Assembly: GCA_046726435.1 (NCBI GenBank)
Contig: JBKPAM010000008.1
Coordinates: 1 to 64,000 of the forward strand
From: AC-32 sp046726435
GTDB lineage: Bacteria; Actinomycetota; Thermoleophilia; Gaiellales; Gaiellaceae
Reading direction: 5' to 3'
Length of the DNA stretch: 64,000 nt
A program made the position numbers and the translations under genes. The notes beneath the pieces were generated by a model. The model saw nothing but the letters and a program-made list of their open reading frames with translations. It did not search any database and was not told where the DNA came from. Shown one piece after another: positions 56,134 through 63,670 of this stretch (the first letter of the stretch is position 1; every line of letters starts with the position of its first letter).

Positions 56134-56556
56134 ATGCCAACCTACACCGAGACCCGCGAGCTGCTCGCGCCGCTCGACGACGTGTGGCTCTTCCTCGCCG
56201 AGCCGCATCACTTCTCCGACTGGTGGCCGGGCGTGGCCGGCGTCCACCCCGACAAGCGCGGCCTCGCGCCGGGAGCGCGGTGGTCACTTCACGGAAGCAT
56301 GCGGCCCACGCTCATGCGCCGACCGGCGTCGGAGTCGACGCTCCTGGTCCGCGAGGTCGACCCGCCAGTCCGCGTCTCCTGGTACATGACGGCCGAACGC
56401 CTCGACGCGGAGCTGACGCTGGCCGACTCCGGACCGCGCCGCACGCGCGCCGAGCTCACGGTCACCGGCCCCTTCCTCGTAGGGCTGCGCCGCTCCCTGC
56501 CACGCAACGCGCTCAACCGGCTGCATGCCCTGTGCCAGACTGCGGCGGAGCTCTGA
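56134..56556 (+). CDS. SRPBCC-fold (polyketide cyclase/START-like) protein
   Basis: 140 aa from ATG 56134. YTETRELLAPLDDVWLFLAE and PHHFSDWWPGVAGVHPDKRG are the opening helix-grip pattern of SRPBCC proteins (ligand-binding START-like fold); ESTLLVREVDPPVRVSWYM and the long C-terminal helix (NALNRLHALCQTAAEL) complete it. Ligand unknown. Its stop touches the ATG of the mctB-like gene, so the two are co-expressed; this gene is not part of the Mycobacterium order. Confidence 0.8.
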   Translation: MPTYTETRELLAPLDDVWLFLAEPHHFSDWWPGVAGVHPDKRGLAPGARWSLHGSMRPTLMRRPASESTLLVREVDPPVRVSWYMTAERLDAELTLADSGPRRTRAELTVTGPFLVGLRRSLPRNALNRLHALCQTAAEL

Positions 56557-57447
56557 ATGTTCGACCTCCGTTACCACGTCGCCTCGCTTGCGGCCGTCTT
56601 CCTCGCACTCGTGATCGGGATCGTCGTCGGCGTCGGCATCTCCGACCGCGGGCTCGTCGACAGCGGGAAGCGCAGCCTGCTCGAAAGCGAGGTCGCCCGC
56701 CTGCAGAAGCAGCTCGACAAGGCCGCGCAGCAATCGAATGACCGCGACCGCGACCAGCAGGCAGCGCGCACCTTCATCAGCGAGACGTACCCTGCGCTCG
56801 TCCACAGCCGCCTGCGCGGGAAGAAGATCGCCGTCGTCTTCGTGGGCTCGGTAAAAGGCGACATTCGCTCTGCGGTCAGCCGGGCCCTCACCGACGCCGG
56901 CGCGCAGCAGTTGCGCCTCCGTGCGCTGAAGGTTCCGATCGACATCCGCCAGCTCGAGGGCAGCCTCTCGTCACTGCCCGCAGCGGACGGGCTGACGGGC
57001 AGGAGCAATCTCGAGAGCCTCGGCCGGGCGCTCGGGCAGGAGCTGATGTTCGGCGGCGACACCCCGCTGTGGAACTCGATCACCGACTTGACCTCGCTCG
57101 TCGAGGAGCGGACCGGCGGGACCAAGACTCCCGCGGACGGCGTCGTGATCATCCGCACCGTGCCGCCACAAAAGGACGGCACGAGCCGCTTCCTGCTCGG
57201 GCTCTACTCGGGCCTGGCCTCGAGCGCCGCTCCCGCGGTCGGAGTCGAGCAGACCGACGCCGCCGATTCGGCGACCGCCATTTTCCGCCAGGCGGGCCTC
57301 TCGACGGTCGACGACATCGACACGCCCGTCGGGCGGCTCGCGCTCGTGCTCTTGCTCGCCGGGCAGCCCTCCGGCCAGTACGGGGTGAAGCACTCGGCGA
57401 CCGACGGCGCGCTGCCGCCGCTGCCGACGCCCCCGGCGGGTGGCTGA
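56557..57447 (+). CDS. mctB: MctB/SteB-like copper transporter family membrane protein
   Basis: 296 aa from ATG 56557. Opening MFDLRYHVASLAAVFLALVI and GIVVGVGISDRGLVDSGKRS are the hallmark of the MctB (Rv1698) family: one N-terminal transmembrane helix, then a coiled coil (ESEVARLQKQLDKAAQQ) and an extracytoplasmic domain. Mycobacterial MctB was linked to copper efflux; the corynebacterial homologue SteB partners SteA in septal peptidoglycan assembly. With steA next door the second role seems at least as likely. Confidence 0.88.
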   Translation: MFDLRYHVASLAAVFLALVIGIVVGVGISDRGLVDSGKRSLLESEVARLQKQLDKAAQQSNDRDRDQQAARTFISETYPALVHSRLRGKKIAVVFVGSVKGDIRSAVSRALTDAGAQQLRLRALKVPIDIRQLEGSLSSLPAADGLTGRSNLESLGRALGQELMFGGDTPLWNSITDLTSLVEERTGGTKTPADGVVIIRTVPPQKDGTSRFLLGLYSGLASSAAPAVGVEQTDAADSATAIFRQAGLSTVDDIDTPVGRLALVLLLAGQPSGQYGVKHSATDGALPPLPTPPAGG

Positions 57448-58681
57448 GCCGCTCACCGTCCTGGTCGCGGCCCGGGACGAGGAGGCGCGAATCGGGGCGA
57501 CGGTCGAGGCGCTCCGCGCCGCGTTCCCGGATGCCGAGATCCTCGTGGCGGACGACGGCTCGCGGGACTCCACGGCCGCCGCCGCAGAGGCGGGCGGCGC
57601 GCGGGTCGTCCGCCTGCCGCGTCTCGGAAAGGGACAGGCGCTGACGCTGGCCGAGGGGGAGGCCCAGCCCGGACGGCTGCTCCTCTGCGACGCCGACCTC
57701 GACGGAGATCTGGCGCCGCTCCTCGAGTGCGCAGCCGACCTCGCGATCGCCGCGTTCGCCGAGCGCAAGGGGGGCGGCTTCGGCGTCGCGAAACGCACGG
57801 CCCGTGCACTCGTCCGCGCCTGTAGCGGCTTCACCGCGCGAGAGCCGCTCTCGGGTCAGCGTGCCCTCTCACCTGCCGCGCGGTCGGCCTGCTTCCCGCT
57901 CGCACCCGGCTTTGGCTGCGAGGTGCGGATGTCGATCGACGCCGTGCGCGCCGGCCTGGGCGTCCGGGAGCACGAGTTGTCGCTGCGCCACCGCCCGACC
58001 CACCGAGATCTCCGGGGTTTCCTCCACCGGGGCCGCCAGCTGCTCGATGCAATGCTCGCCTGCGGGCCCACCGCATTCAACTACCGCGGGCTGCGCCTGC
58101 CGCTTGTCGGCGCGCTCGTGGCGCTGGCCGGCGGCCGGGCCCCCGCGCGCACGAGGGTCGGCGTCGCCGCCGTCGCGTTGCTGGGCCTGGCCGACGACCT
58201 CTGGAGCGGCCCGGAGCGCGGCTTCCGCGCGCACTTCGGCAGAGGTTCGACGACCGGCGTCGCCAAAGCCGTCGGCATCCCCGTCGTCGCCCTTGCCACG
58301 ACGCGCTCCCTGCGCGGGGCGACCCTCGTCTCGCTTGGCGCCAACGCGCTCAACCAGCTCGACACACGACCAGGTCGCGCGCTGAAGGCCTTCGCGGCCG
58401 GAGCAGCCGTCGTTCGCGGCCCGGCCGCGGGCTACCTGCCGGTCGCCGTCCTGCTCGCTCCATACGATCTTCGCGAGATGACGATGCTCGGAGACGCGGG
58501 GGCGAATGCGCTGGGCGCCGTGCTAGGTTATGGATCCGTGGGCAAACTCACGGGCCGGGGCCAGATCCTCTCCATCGCAGCACTCGCAGCGCTCACCGCC
58601 GTCGGCGAGACGCGCTCCCTCGGGACGCTGATCGAGCGGGCCCCGGGCCTCTCGTACCTCGACCGCCTAGGGCGCGTCTGA
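57440..58681 (+). CDS. Fusion of a family 2 glycosyltransferase and an MraY/WecA-like phospho-sugar transferase
   Basis: 413 aa from GTG 57440, overlapping mctB by 8 nt. Residues 1-210: GT-A fold with VLVAARDEEARIGATVEALR, ILVADDGSRDSTAAAAEAGG, LLLCDADLDGD (DxD). Residues about 220-413: membrane segments with MraY/WecA-type motifs in order, LLGLADDLWS (DD), LGANALNQLDTRPGRALK (NxxNxxD), and MTMLGDAGANALGAVLGYG. It could build a polyprenyl-linked sugar in one polypeptide. The C-terminal part is short compared with the 10-11-helix MraY family, so activity is uncertain. pyrG starts in its stop codon. Confidence 0.75.
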   Translation: MAEPLTVLVAARDEEARIGATVEALRAAFPDAEILVADDGSRDSTAAAAEAGGARVVRLPRLGKGQALTLAEGEAQPGRLLLCDADLDGDLAPLLECAADLAIAAFAERKGGGFGVAKRTARALVRACSGFTAREPLSGQRALSPAARSACFPLAPGFGCEVRMSIDAVRAGLGVREHELSLRHRPTHRDLRGFLHRGRQLLDAMLACGPTAFNYRGLRLPLVGALVALAGGRAPARTRVGVAAVALLGLADDLWSGPERGFRAHFGRGSTTGVAKAVGIPVVALATTRSLRGATLVSLGANALNQLDTRPGRALKAFAAGAAVVRGPAAGYLPVAVLLAPYDLREMTMLGDAGANALGAVLGYGSVGKLTGRGQILSIAALAALTAVGETRSLGTLIERAPGLSYLDRLGRV

Positions 58682-60333
58682 TGGCGCGCCGGCCGCCGAA
58701 GTACGTCTTCGTGACCGGCGGCGTCGTCTCGTCTCTCGGCAAGGGCATCACCGCGGCGTCGCTCGGCCGCCTGCTGAAGGCGCGCGGGCTGAAGGTGCAG
58801 GTGCAGAAGTTCGACCCGTACATCAACGTCGACCCCGGCACGATGAGCCCCTTCCAGCACGGCGAGGTGTTCGTCACCGAGGACGGCGCCGAGACCGACC
58901 TCGACGTCGGCCACTACGAGCGCTTCATCGACGAGAACCTCTCGCGGACGGCGAACCACACCGCCGGAGCCATCTGGGACCGGGTGATCCGCAAGGAGCG
59001 GAAGGGCGAGTACCTGGGCTCGACGGTGCAGGTCATCCCGCACATTACGAACGAGATCAAGGAGCGGATCCGGAGCGCGACAGAGTCGACCGACTGCGAT
59101 GTCGCCGTTACCGAGATCGGCGGCACCGTCGGCGACATCGAGTCGCTGCCGTTCCTCGAGGCGATCCGCCAGTTCCGCCGCGAGGCGGGGCCCGAGAACG
59201 TCTGCTACGTGCACGTCACGCTCGTCCCGTTCATCGACACCGCAGGCGAGTTGAAGACCAAGCCGACCCAGCATTCGGTCAACGAGCTGCGCCGTATCGG
59301 CGTCCACCCGGACATCGTGGTCGCCCGTTCGCGCGACCCGATCTCCGATGACATCCGCGAGAAGATCGCGCTCTTCGCCGACCTCGACGCGCGCGCCGTG
59401 ATCGCGAATCACGACGTCTCCGACCTCTACCTCGTGCCCTCGGCCCTGCAGGCGGAGGGCTTCGACGACCTCGTGTGCGAGAAGCTCGGCCTGCCTCGCG
59501 GTGAGGCCGACCTGGGCGAGTGGCTCGAGCTGACCGAGCGGATCCGTGCCGAGCGCGCCGGGGAGGTCGAGATCGCGCTCGTCGGCAAGTACGTCAAGCT
59601 CCGGGACGCCTACCTCTCCGTGCACGAAGCGCTGAAGCACGCGGGCGTCCACCACGGCTGCTCGGTGCGCGTGCGCTGGTTCGACGCCGAGGGCATGACG
59701 CTCGAGGAGGCGCAGGCGGAGCTGGAGTCGGTCGACGGCGTGCTCGTCCCCGGCGGCTTCGGCTCGCGCGGGTGGGAGGGAAAGATCCTCGCGTGCCGCG
59801 TCGCCCGCGAGCGCGGGATCCCCTACCTCGGCGTCTGCCTCGGGATGCACGTCGCCGTGTCCGAGTTCGCGCGGCACGTGGTCGGCTTCGAGGGCGCCAA
59901 CTCGACGGAGATGGATCCCGAGACGCCGTACCCCGTGATCGACCTGCTTCCCGAGCAGAAGGAGATCGAAGACCTCGGCGGGACGATGCGCCTCGGCGCG
60001 CAGGCAGTCGAGCTCGCGGAGGGAACACGCGCCCTGGCGGCCTACAACGAGCTCGTGATCAACGAGCGGCACCGGCACCGCTACGAGGTGAACAACCACT
60101 TCCGCCCGCGGCTCGTGGAGGCGGGCCTCGTCGTCTCAGGCACCTTCCAGGAGGGGCGGCTGGTGGAGATCGTCGAGCTGCGCGACCACCCGTGGTTCGT
60201 CGCGAGCCAGTTCCATCCGGAGTTCAAGTCGCGGCCCACGCGGCCGGCTCCGCTGTTCCGGGATTTCGTCGGCGCGGCGTTTGTCCGTTCTCAGGAGCGG
60301 GCCGGCATGGCCGTCAGCACCGCTGCCGGCTAG
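58681..60333 (+). CDS. pyrG: CTP synthase
   Basis: 550 aa from ATG 58681 (TGATG overlap). Amidoligase half: YVFVTGGVVSSLGKGITAAS, KFDPYINVDPGTMSPFQHGE, VFVTEDGAETDLDVGHYERF, EIGGTVGDIESLPFLEAIRQ; glutaminase half: LVPGGFGSRGWEGK, YLGVCLGMHVAV with the nucleophile Cys, and HPEFKSRP with catalytic His and Glu. Converts UTP to CTP using glutamine. Closes the tlyA-pyrG block. Its stop is shared with the convergent PAS gene as CTAG. Confidence 0.97.
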   Translation: MARRPPKYVFVTGGVVSSLGKGITAASLGRLLKARGLKVQVQKFDPYINVDPGTMSPFQHGEVFVTEDGAETDLDVGHYERFIDENLSRTANHTAGAIWDRVIRKERKGEYLGSTVQVIPHITNEIKERIRSATESTDCDVAVTEIGGTVGDIESLPFLEAIRQFRREAGPENVCYVHVTLVPFIDTAGELKTKPTQHSVNELRRIGVHPDIVVARSRDPISDDIREKIALFADLDARAVIANHDVSDLYLVPSALQAEGFDDLVCEKLGLPRGEADLGEWLELTERIRAERAGEVEIALVGKYVKLRDAYLSVHEALKHAGVHHGCSVRVRWFDAEGMTLEEAQAELESVDGVLVPGGFGSRGWEGKILACRVARERGIPYLGVCLGMHVAVSEFARHVVGFEGANSTEMDPETPYPVIDLLPEQKEIEDLGGTMRLGAQAVELAEGTRALAAYNELVINERHRHRYEVNNHFRPRLVEAGLVVSGTFQEGRLVEIVELRDHPWFVASQFHPEFKSRPTRPAPLFRDFVGAAFVRSQERAGMAVSTAAG

Positions 60334-60683
60334 GGATCAGGCCAGAGAACGGAGACGTAGTAGGTGATTCCGGCGATGCTCGTCTCGCTGGAGCGATGGC
60401 GGAGGTTGCGCTTGCTTCCGTCCTTGCAGACGACAGTGGTGCGGCCGGCGAGCTCTCCGGTCGCGATCATCGCCTCGAACTCGCCCTCGGCCTCCGGGTA
60501 GCGCGCGACGTCCGTCAGCTTCAGCGCCAGCAACTCCTCGCGGGAGTAGCCGAGGAGCTCGCAGGCGGTCACGTTCGCGGCGACGTAGCGCATCTCCTCG
60601 TCGGCAACGAGGATCGCCACCGGCGCGTGCTCGACGGCTTCTCCTAAGAGGACGCTCTGCACGAGGGGCTCCGACGAGCTCAC
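60330..60683 (-). CDS. Single PAS-domain protein
   Basis: 117 aa from GTG 60683. LLGEAVEHAPVAILVADEEM, RYVAANVTACELLGYSREEL and YPEAEGEFEAMIATGELAGR with a final VLWPDP strand make one complete PAS domain and nothing else. Such stand-alone PAS proteins can bind ligands or dimerise with kinases. No output domain or kinase nearby. Convergent with pyrG (CTAG shared stop), divergent from the M20 peptidase over 35 bp. Confidence 0.85.
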   Translation of the reverse strand: MSSSEPLVQSVLLGEAVEHAPVAILVADEEMRYVAANVTACELLGYSREELLALKLTDVARYPEAEGEFEAMIATGELAGRTTVVCKDGSKRNLRHRSSETSIAGITYYVSVLWPDP

Positions 60684-60689
60684 CGATCC

Positions 60690-60695
60690 AATCTA
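60690..60695 (-). promoter_or_regulatory. -10 box (TAGATT) of the PAS gene
   Basis: On the minus strand, ends 6 nt before GTG 60683; leaderless layout. Confidence 0.55.
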
Positions 60696-60706
60696 TCGCG
60701 CGCGAT

Positions 60707-60712
60707 TACGAT
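60707..60712 (+). promoter_or_regulatory. -10 box (TACGAT) of the M20 peptidase gene
   Basis: Ends 6 nt before GTG 60719; leaderless, and back to back with the PAS promoter in 35 bp. Confidence 0.55.
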
Positions 60713-60718
60713 CGCCTA

Positions 60719-61864
60719 GTGGCCAAGCCGAGCTGGGCACCGGATGTCCTGTCGCTCTTCCTCGAGCTCGCGGCGCTGCCGAGCCCGCCCGGGGAGGAGC
60801 GCGCCGTCGCGGACCGGGTGCTCGACTACCTGCGGGCGCTCGGGCTCGAAGCCGACGAGGACGACGCAGGCGCCAAGGTCGGCTCGACGATGGGCAACAT
60901 CTTCTGCCGGTTGGGGCCGGCGGGCGGTAGCGGTACGCCGCTCTTCTTCTGCGCCCATCTCGACACGGTGCCGCCACAGGCGACTATCGAACCGGTCGTG
61001 GGCGAGGACGAGGTGGTGCGGAACGGCGCCGGCACCATCCTCGGCGCCGACGACAAGTCCGCCGCGGCGGCGATGCTCGAAGCGGCGGCGCGACTGGTCG
61101 AGGACGGCCGGCCGCACTCGGGCGTCGAGCTGCTGTTCACGCCCAAGGAGGAGGTCGGCCTGTTGGGCGCGACGGCATTCGACGAGTCCCGCCTCCGGGC
61201 TCGGCAGGGCTATGTCTACGACCACGCCGGCCCGATCGGTGAGGTGATCCTCGGCGCTCCTTTCCAGCAGAAGCTCGACGTGCGCTTCCACGGGCGGGCG
61301 GCGCATGCGGGGATGGTCCCCGAGGAGGGCCGCTCGGCGATCGCGGCCGGCGCTCGCGCGATCGCCGACCTCAGGCTCGGGCGCCTCGACGAGGAGACCT
61401 CGGCGAACGTCGGCCGGATCGAGGGTGGAACCGCGCGGAACGTGGTTCCGGAATGGTGCAGCTTCGCCGCCGAGGGGCGGAGCCACGACGAGCGGAAGCT
61501 CGCCGACCTCGTGCGCGAGATGGTCGACACGGTCACTTTCGCGGCCAGCCTGGAGGAGTGCGAGGTCGAAACGCAGGTCTCGGGCCTCTCGCCCGGCTAC
61601 CGCTTCCGCCGCGACGACCTGCCGGTCCGCCTTGCGGCAACCGCGCTCGAGCGTGTCGGACGGCAGCCGTCGTACATCCTCTCCGGCGGCGGCGCCGACG
61701 CGAACGTCTTCAACGAGCGGGGCCTGCAATGCGTCAACCTCGCGAACGGAATGACCGACATCCACACCCCCGAGGAGCGGATTGCCGTGGCCGACCTGCA
61801 CGAGATGGTCGACGTGACTCTGGCGCTGGTCGAGGCTGCGGGCGAGGTCGAAGATGCCGCTTAG
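60719..61864 (+). CDS. M20-family (PepT-like) metallopeptidase
   Basis: 381 aa from GTG 60719. Zinc ligands and catalytic residues in order: FFCAHLDTVPP, ILGADDKSAAAAMLEAA, FTPKEEVGLLGATAF with the general-base Glu, VYDHAGPIG, and the C-terminal CVNLANGMTDIHTPEERIAV. Lid domain RFHGRAAHAGMVPEEGRSAI. The D-x-x-A and EEVGLLGA patterns fit the PepT-like tripeptidase group. Overlaps the DUF3866 gene by 11 nt. Confidence 0.88.
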   Translation: MAKPSWAPDVLSLFLELAALPSPPGEERAVADRVLDYLRALGLEADEDDAGAKVGSTMGNIFCRLGPAGGSGTPLFFCAHLDTVPPQATIEPVVGEDEVVRNGAGTILGADDKSAAAAMLEAAARLVEDGRPHSGVELLFTPKEEVGLLGATAFDESRLRARQGYVYDHAGPIGEVILGAPFQQKLDVRFHGRAAHAGMVPEEGRSAIAAGARAIADLRLGRLDEETSANVGRIEGGTARNVVPEWCSFAAEGRSHDERKLADLVREMVDTVTFAASLEECEVETQVSGLSPGYRFRRDDLPVRLAATALERVGRQPSYILSGGGADANVFNERGLQCVNLANGMTDIHTPEERIAVADLHEMVDVTLALVEAAGEVEDAA

Positions 61865-62801
61865 CCTGCGCCGCGGGCGGGTGACGGCGATCGAAGAACG
61901 TCACGAGGGCCTGGTCCGGATGGAGGTCGACGGCGTGGGCTGCGTTGCCTACCCGTCGCTGACCGGGCCGGTGGCGCTCGACGACGACGTCCTGGTGAAC
62001 GTCCAGGCGCGGGAGCTCGACCTCGGTTCCGGCGGCTTCGACGTCCTGTACGCGAACCTGACACGCGGCCTCGGGCTCGGGCCGGAGGACGGCGCACACG
62101 TGATGCTTCTGCCGTACACGCCGCTCCAGCACGCGCGCCTGCACGTGGAGGAAGCGTCGGAGCCTGCGGGTCGGCTCGCCGGCATGCCGGTGTTGTGCTG
62201 CTCCCTGCACAGCCAGGTGGCGCCGGTGTGCGCAGGGCTCGCCGGCCTACGCGTGGCATACGTGCAGCTCGCCGGTGGGGCCCTGCCCGTCTCGCTCTCG
62301 GACACGGTGCGGGTGCTCGAGGAGCGCGGGCTCGTGGCGACGAGTGCGGCGGTCGCGCCGTGCTTCGACGGAGACGTCCAGTGCGTCTCCGTGGCCTCTG
62401 CGCTCGGATGGGCGCGGGAGGGTCACGATGTCGCCGTCTGCGCCATCGGCCCCGGGATTGTGGGCACCGGCACGCGCTTCGGCCACGGCGGCGTCGCCGC
62501 CGCCGAGGCAGCCAACGCCGCGCTCGCGCTCGGAGGCGTACCCGTCGTGGCCGCACGGGTCTCGGGCGCGGACGACCGAGCGCGCCACCGCGGGCTCTCG
62601 CACCACACAGAGGCCGTGCTCACACTCGTTCGGGGCGAGGCGGTCGTCGCGGACTCCGGGGGCGAGGGCTGGCGCGAGGCGTGCGCGGGGCTTCCGCTCT
62701 CGCATATGGGGCGCGGTTCCGAGGAGGACCCCGACTTCTTCGCGGCCGCCTACGCGGCGGGACTTGCCGCACGCGAGCTCCTGGCGGGCGGCGCGATGTA
62801 G
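61854..62801 (+). CDS. DUF3866 family protein
   Basis: 315 aa from ATG 61854. The pattern RRGRVTAIEERHEGLVRMEV, ALDDDVLVNVQARELDLGSG, LPYTPLQHARLHVEE, SLHSQVAPVCAGL, DGDVQCVSVASALGWA and VGTGTRFGHGGVAAAEAANA matches the actinobacterial DUF3866 family as I know it. Function unknown. Probably co-transcribed with the M20 peptidase. The last 52 nt overlap the end of the convergent GNAT gene. Confidence 0.75.
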   Translation: MPLSLRRGRVTAIEERHEGLVRMEVDGVGCVAYPSLTGPVALDDDVLVNVQARELDLGSGGFDVLYANLTRGLGLGPEDGAHVMLLPYTPLQHARLHVEEASEPAGRLAGMPVLCCSLHSQVAPVCAGLAGLRVAYVQLAGGALPVSLSDTVRVLEERGLVATSAAVAPCFDGDVQCVSVASALGWAREGHDVAVCAIGPGIVGTGTRFGHGGVAAAEAANAALALGGVPVVAARVSGADDRARHRGLSHHTEAVLTLVRGEAVVADSGGEGWREACAGLPLSHMGRGSEEDPDFFAAAYAAGLAARELLAGGAM

Positions 62802-63283
62802 TAGTGGAGCAAGGTTTCGGGTGCGACGGCCCAGGGCTCACTGTGGACGCGGCGCCAGCCGCGTCGTTCGTAGAGCCGAATCGCGTCCCGGTCCTTGTCG
62901 GTGACGTCGAGCACCGGCCGGAGCCCGCGGGTGGCTGCCTCCACGCTCGCCGCCTCGAGCAGCGCGCCGCCGATCCCGGCGCCGCGTTCACGGCCTGCGA
63001 CGAACAGGCGCGTGATCGACGCGAGCCGGTTGGGCGGCAGACCAGTCGCGGCCGACCAGGCTCCTGCTCCGGCGTCGGCAGTCGCCCCCCGGAGAGCGAC
63101 GTGCCCGGCGATCCGGTCGTCCACCTCGGCGACCCAGGCCGCAAGCGTTCCGGAAGGGGAGAGCCATTTCGCAGGATCTTCCGGCCAGGAGACCGGGTAG
63201 CCGTCGGTGCGATGGAGCGACTCGAGGATGCGCACGCACCGGCTCAGGTCGCGAACTGACCGGGGTCGGATGCGCAGCTCCAT
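62750..63283 (-). CDS. GNAT-family N-acetyltransferase
   Basis: 177 aa from ATG 63283. MELRIRPRSVRDLSRCVRIL, AWVAEVDDRIAGHVALRG, ITRLFVAGRERGAGIGGALL (acetyl-CoA loop Q/RxxGxG/A) and LDVTDKDRDAIRLYERRGWR are GNAT motifs C, D, A and B in order. Acceptor unknown. TACGAT (63292-63297, minus) ends 8 nt before the ATG. The frame is open without a stop for 77 codons upstream, into a methyltransferase-like fragment, so a longer fusion from GTG 63514 is possible. Its last 52 nt overlap the DUF3866 gene tail to tail. Confidence 0.85.
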   Translation of the reverse strand: MELRIRPRSVRDLSRCVRILESLHRTDGYPVSWPEDPAKWLSPSGTLAAWVAEVDDRIAGHVALRGATADAGAGAWSAATGLPPNRLASITRLFVAGRERGAGIGGALLEAASVEAATRGLRPVLDVTDKDRDAIRLYERRGWRRVHSEPWAVAPETLLHYYIAPPARSSRAASPAA

Positions 63284-63514
63284 TGCGCTGGATCGTACGG
63301 AGTCCAGTCCCTGCGATGCGGCTCGGAGGACGGCGAGCTCGAGGATCGAGCCGTCTCCGTCCGGTGCCTCGATCTCGCGCTCGAGCTCCGGCTCGAAGCC
63401 GTGCGCGCGGACCTCGCGTTTCACCGGGTCGGTCGGCACGCCGCTTCGAGGGCTGCCGTAGCCGCGGAGGATGAGGCGTCCGCCGGGCGCAACCGGCCGC
63501 GCCGACTCAGTCAC
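63284..63514 (-). pseudogene. C-terminal fragment of a methyltransferase-like gene
   Basis: From GTG 63514 the frame reads SARPVAPGGRLILRGYGS, PTDPVKREVRAHGFEPELER and DGDGSILELAVLRAASQG, which is the last-strand region of a class I methyltransferase (PGGRL...GF..E......LELA.LR). All upstream SAM-binding motifs are missing. It sits just after promoter module copy 4 and runs in frame into the GNAT gene. Either a relic or an unusual N-terminal extension of that protein. Confidence 0.45.
63292..63297 (-). promoter_or_regulatory. -10 box (TACGAT) of the GNAT gene
   Basis: On the minus strand, ends 8 nt before ATG 63283. Confidence 0.45.
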
Positions 63515-63538
63515 CGCCCCGTAGTTCGGTTCGCCCGG

Positions 63539-63583
63539 CCTCCTCCCCGAGGCGATCGTATCGGGGTATGGCGCACGTGTCTG
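63539..63583 (-). promoter_or_regulatory. GGGGAGGAGG promoter module, copy 4 (minus strand)
   Basis: On the minus strand CAGACA (63583-63578), 17-bp spacer, TACGAT (63560-63555), 6 nt, GGGGAGGAGG (63548-63539), then CCGGGCGAACCG. Nearly identical to copy 1 before hutH, including the CCCCGA/TCGGGG arms around the -10. It leads into the methyltransferase fragment and GNAT gene. Confidence 0.6.
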
Positions 63584-63654
63584 TGACGCTTCGCGCCGAG
63601 TTCGTGACGGCTCATCTACAACGTTCTCGCGCACTAGGGAACTGCGCGAAAAGC

Positions 63655-63660
63655 TAGGGT
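63655..63660 (+). promoter_or_regulatory. -10 box (TAGGGT) of ald
   Basis: Ends 10 nt before ATG 63671; short leader of a few nt at most. Confidence 0.45.
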
Positions 63661-63670
63661 TTTCGCCCCG

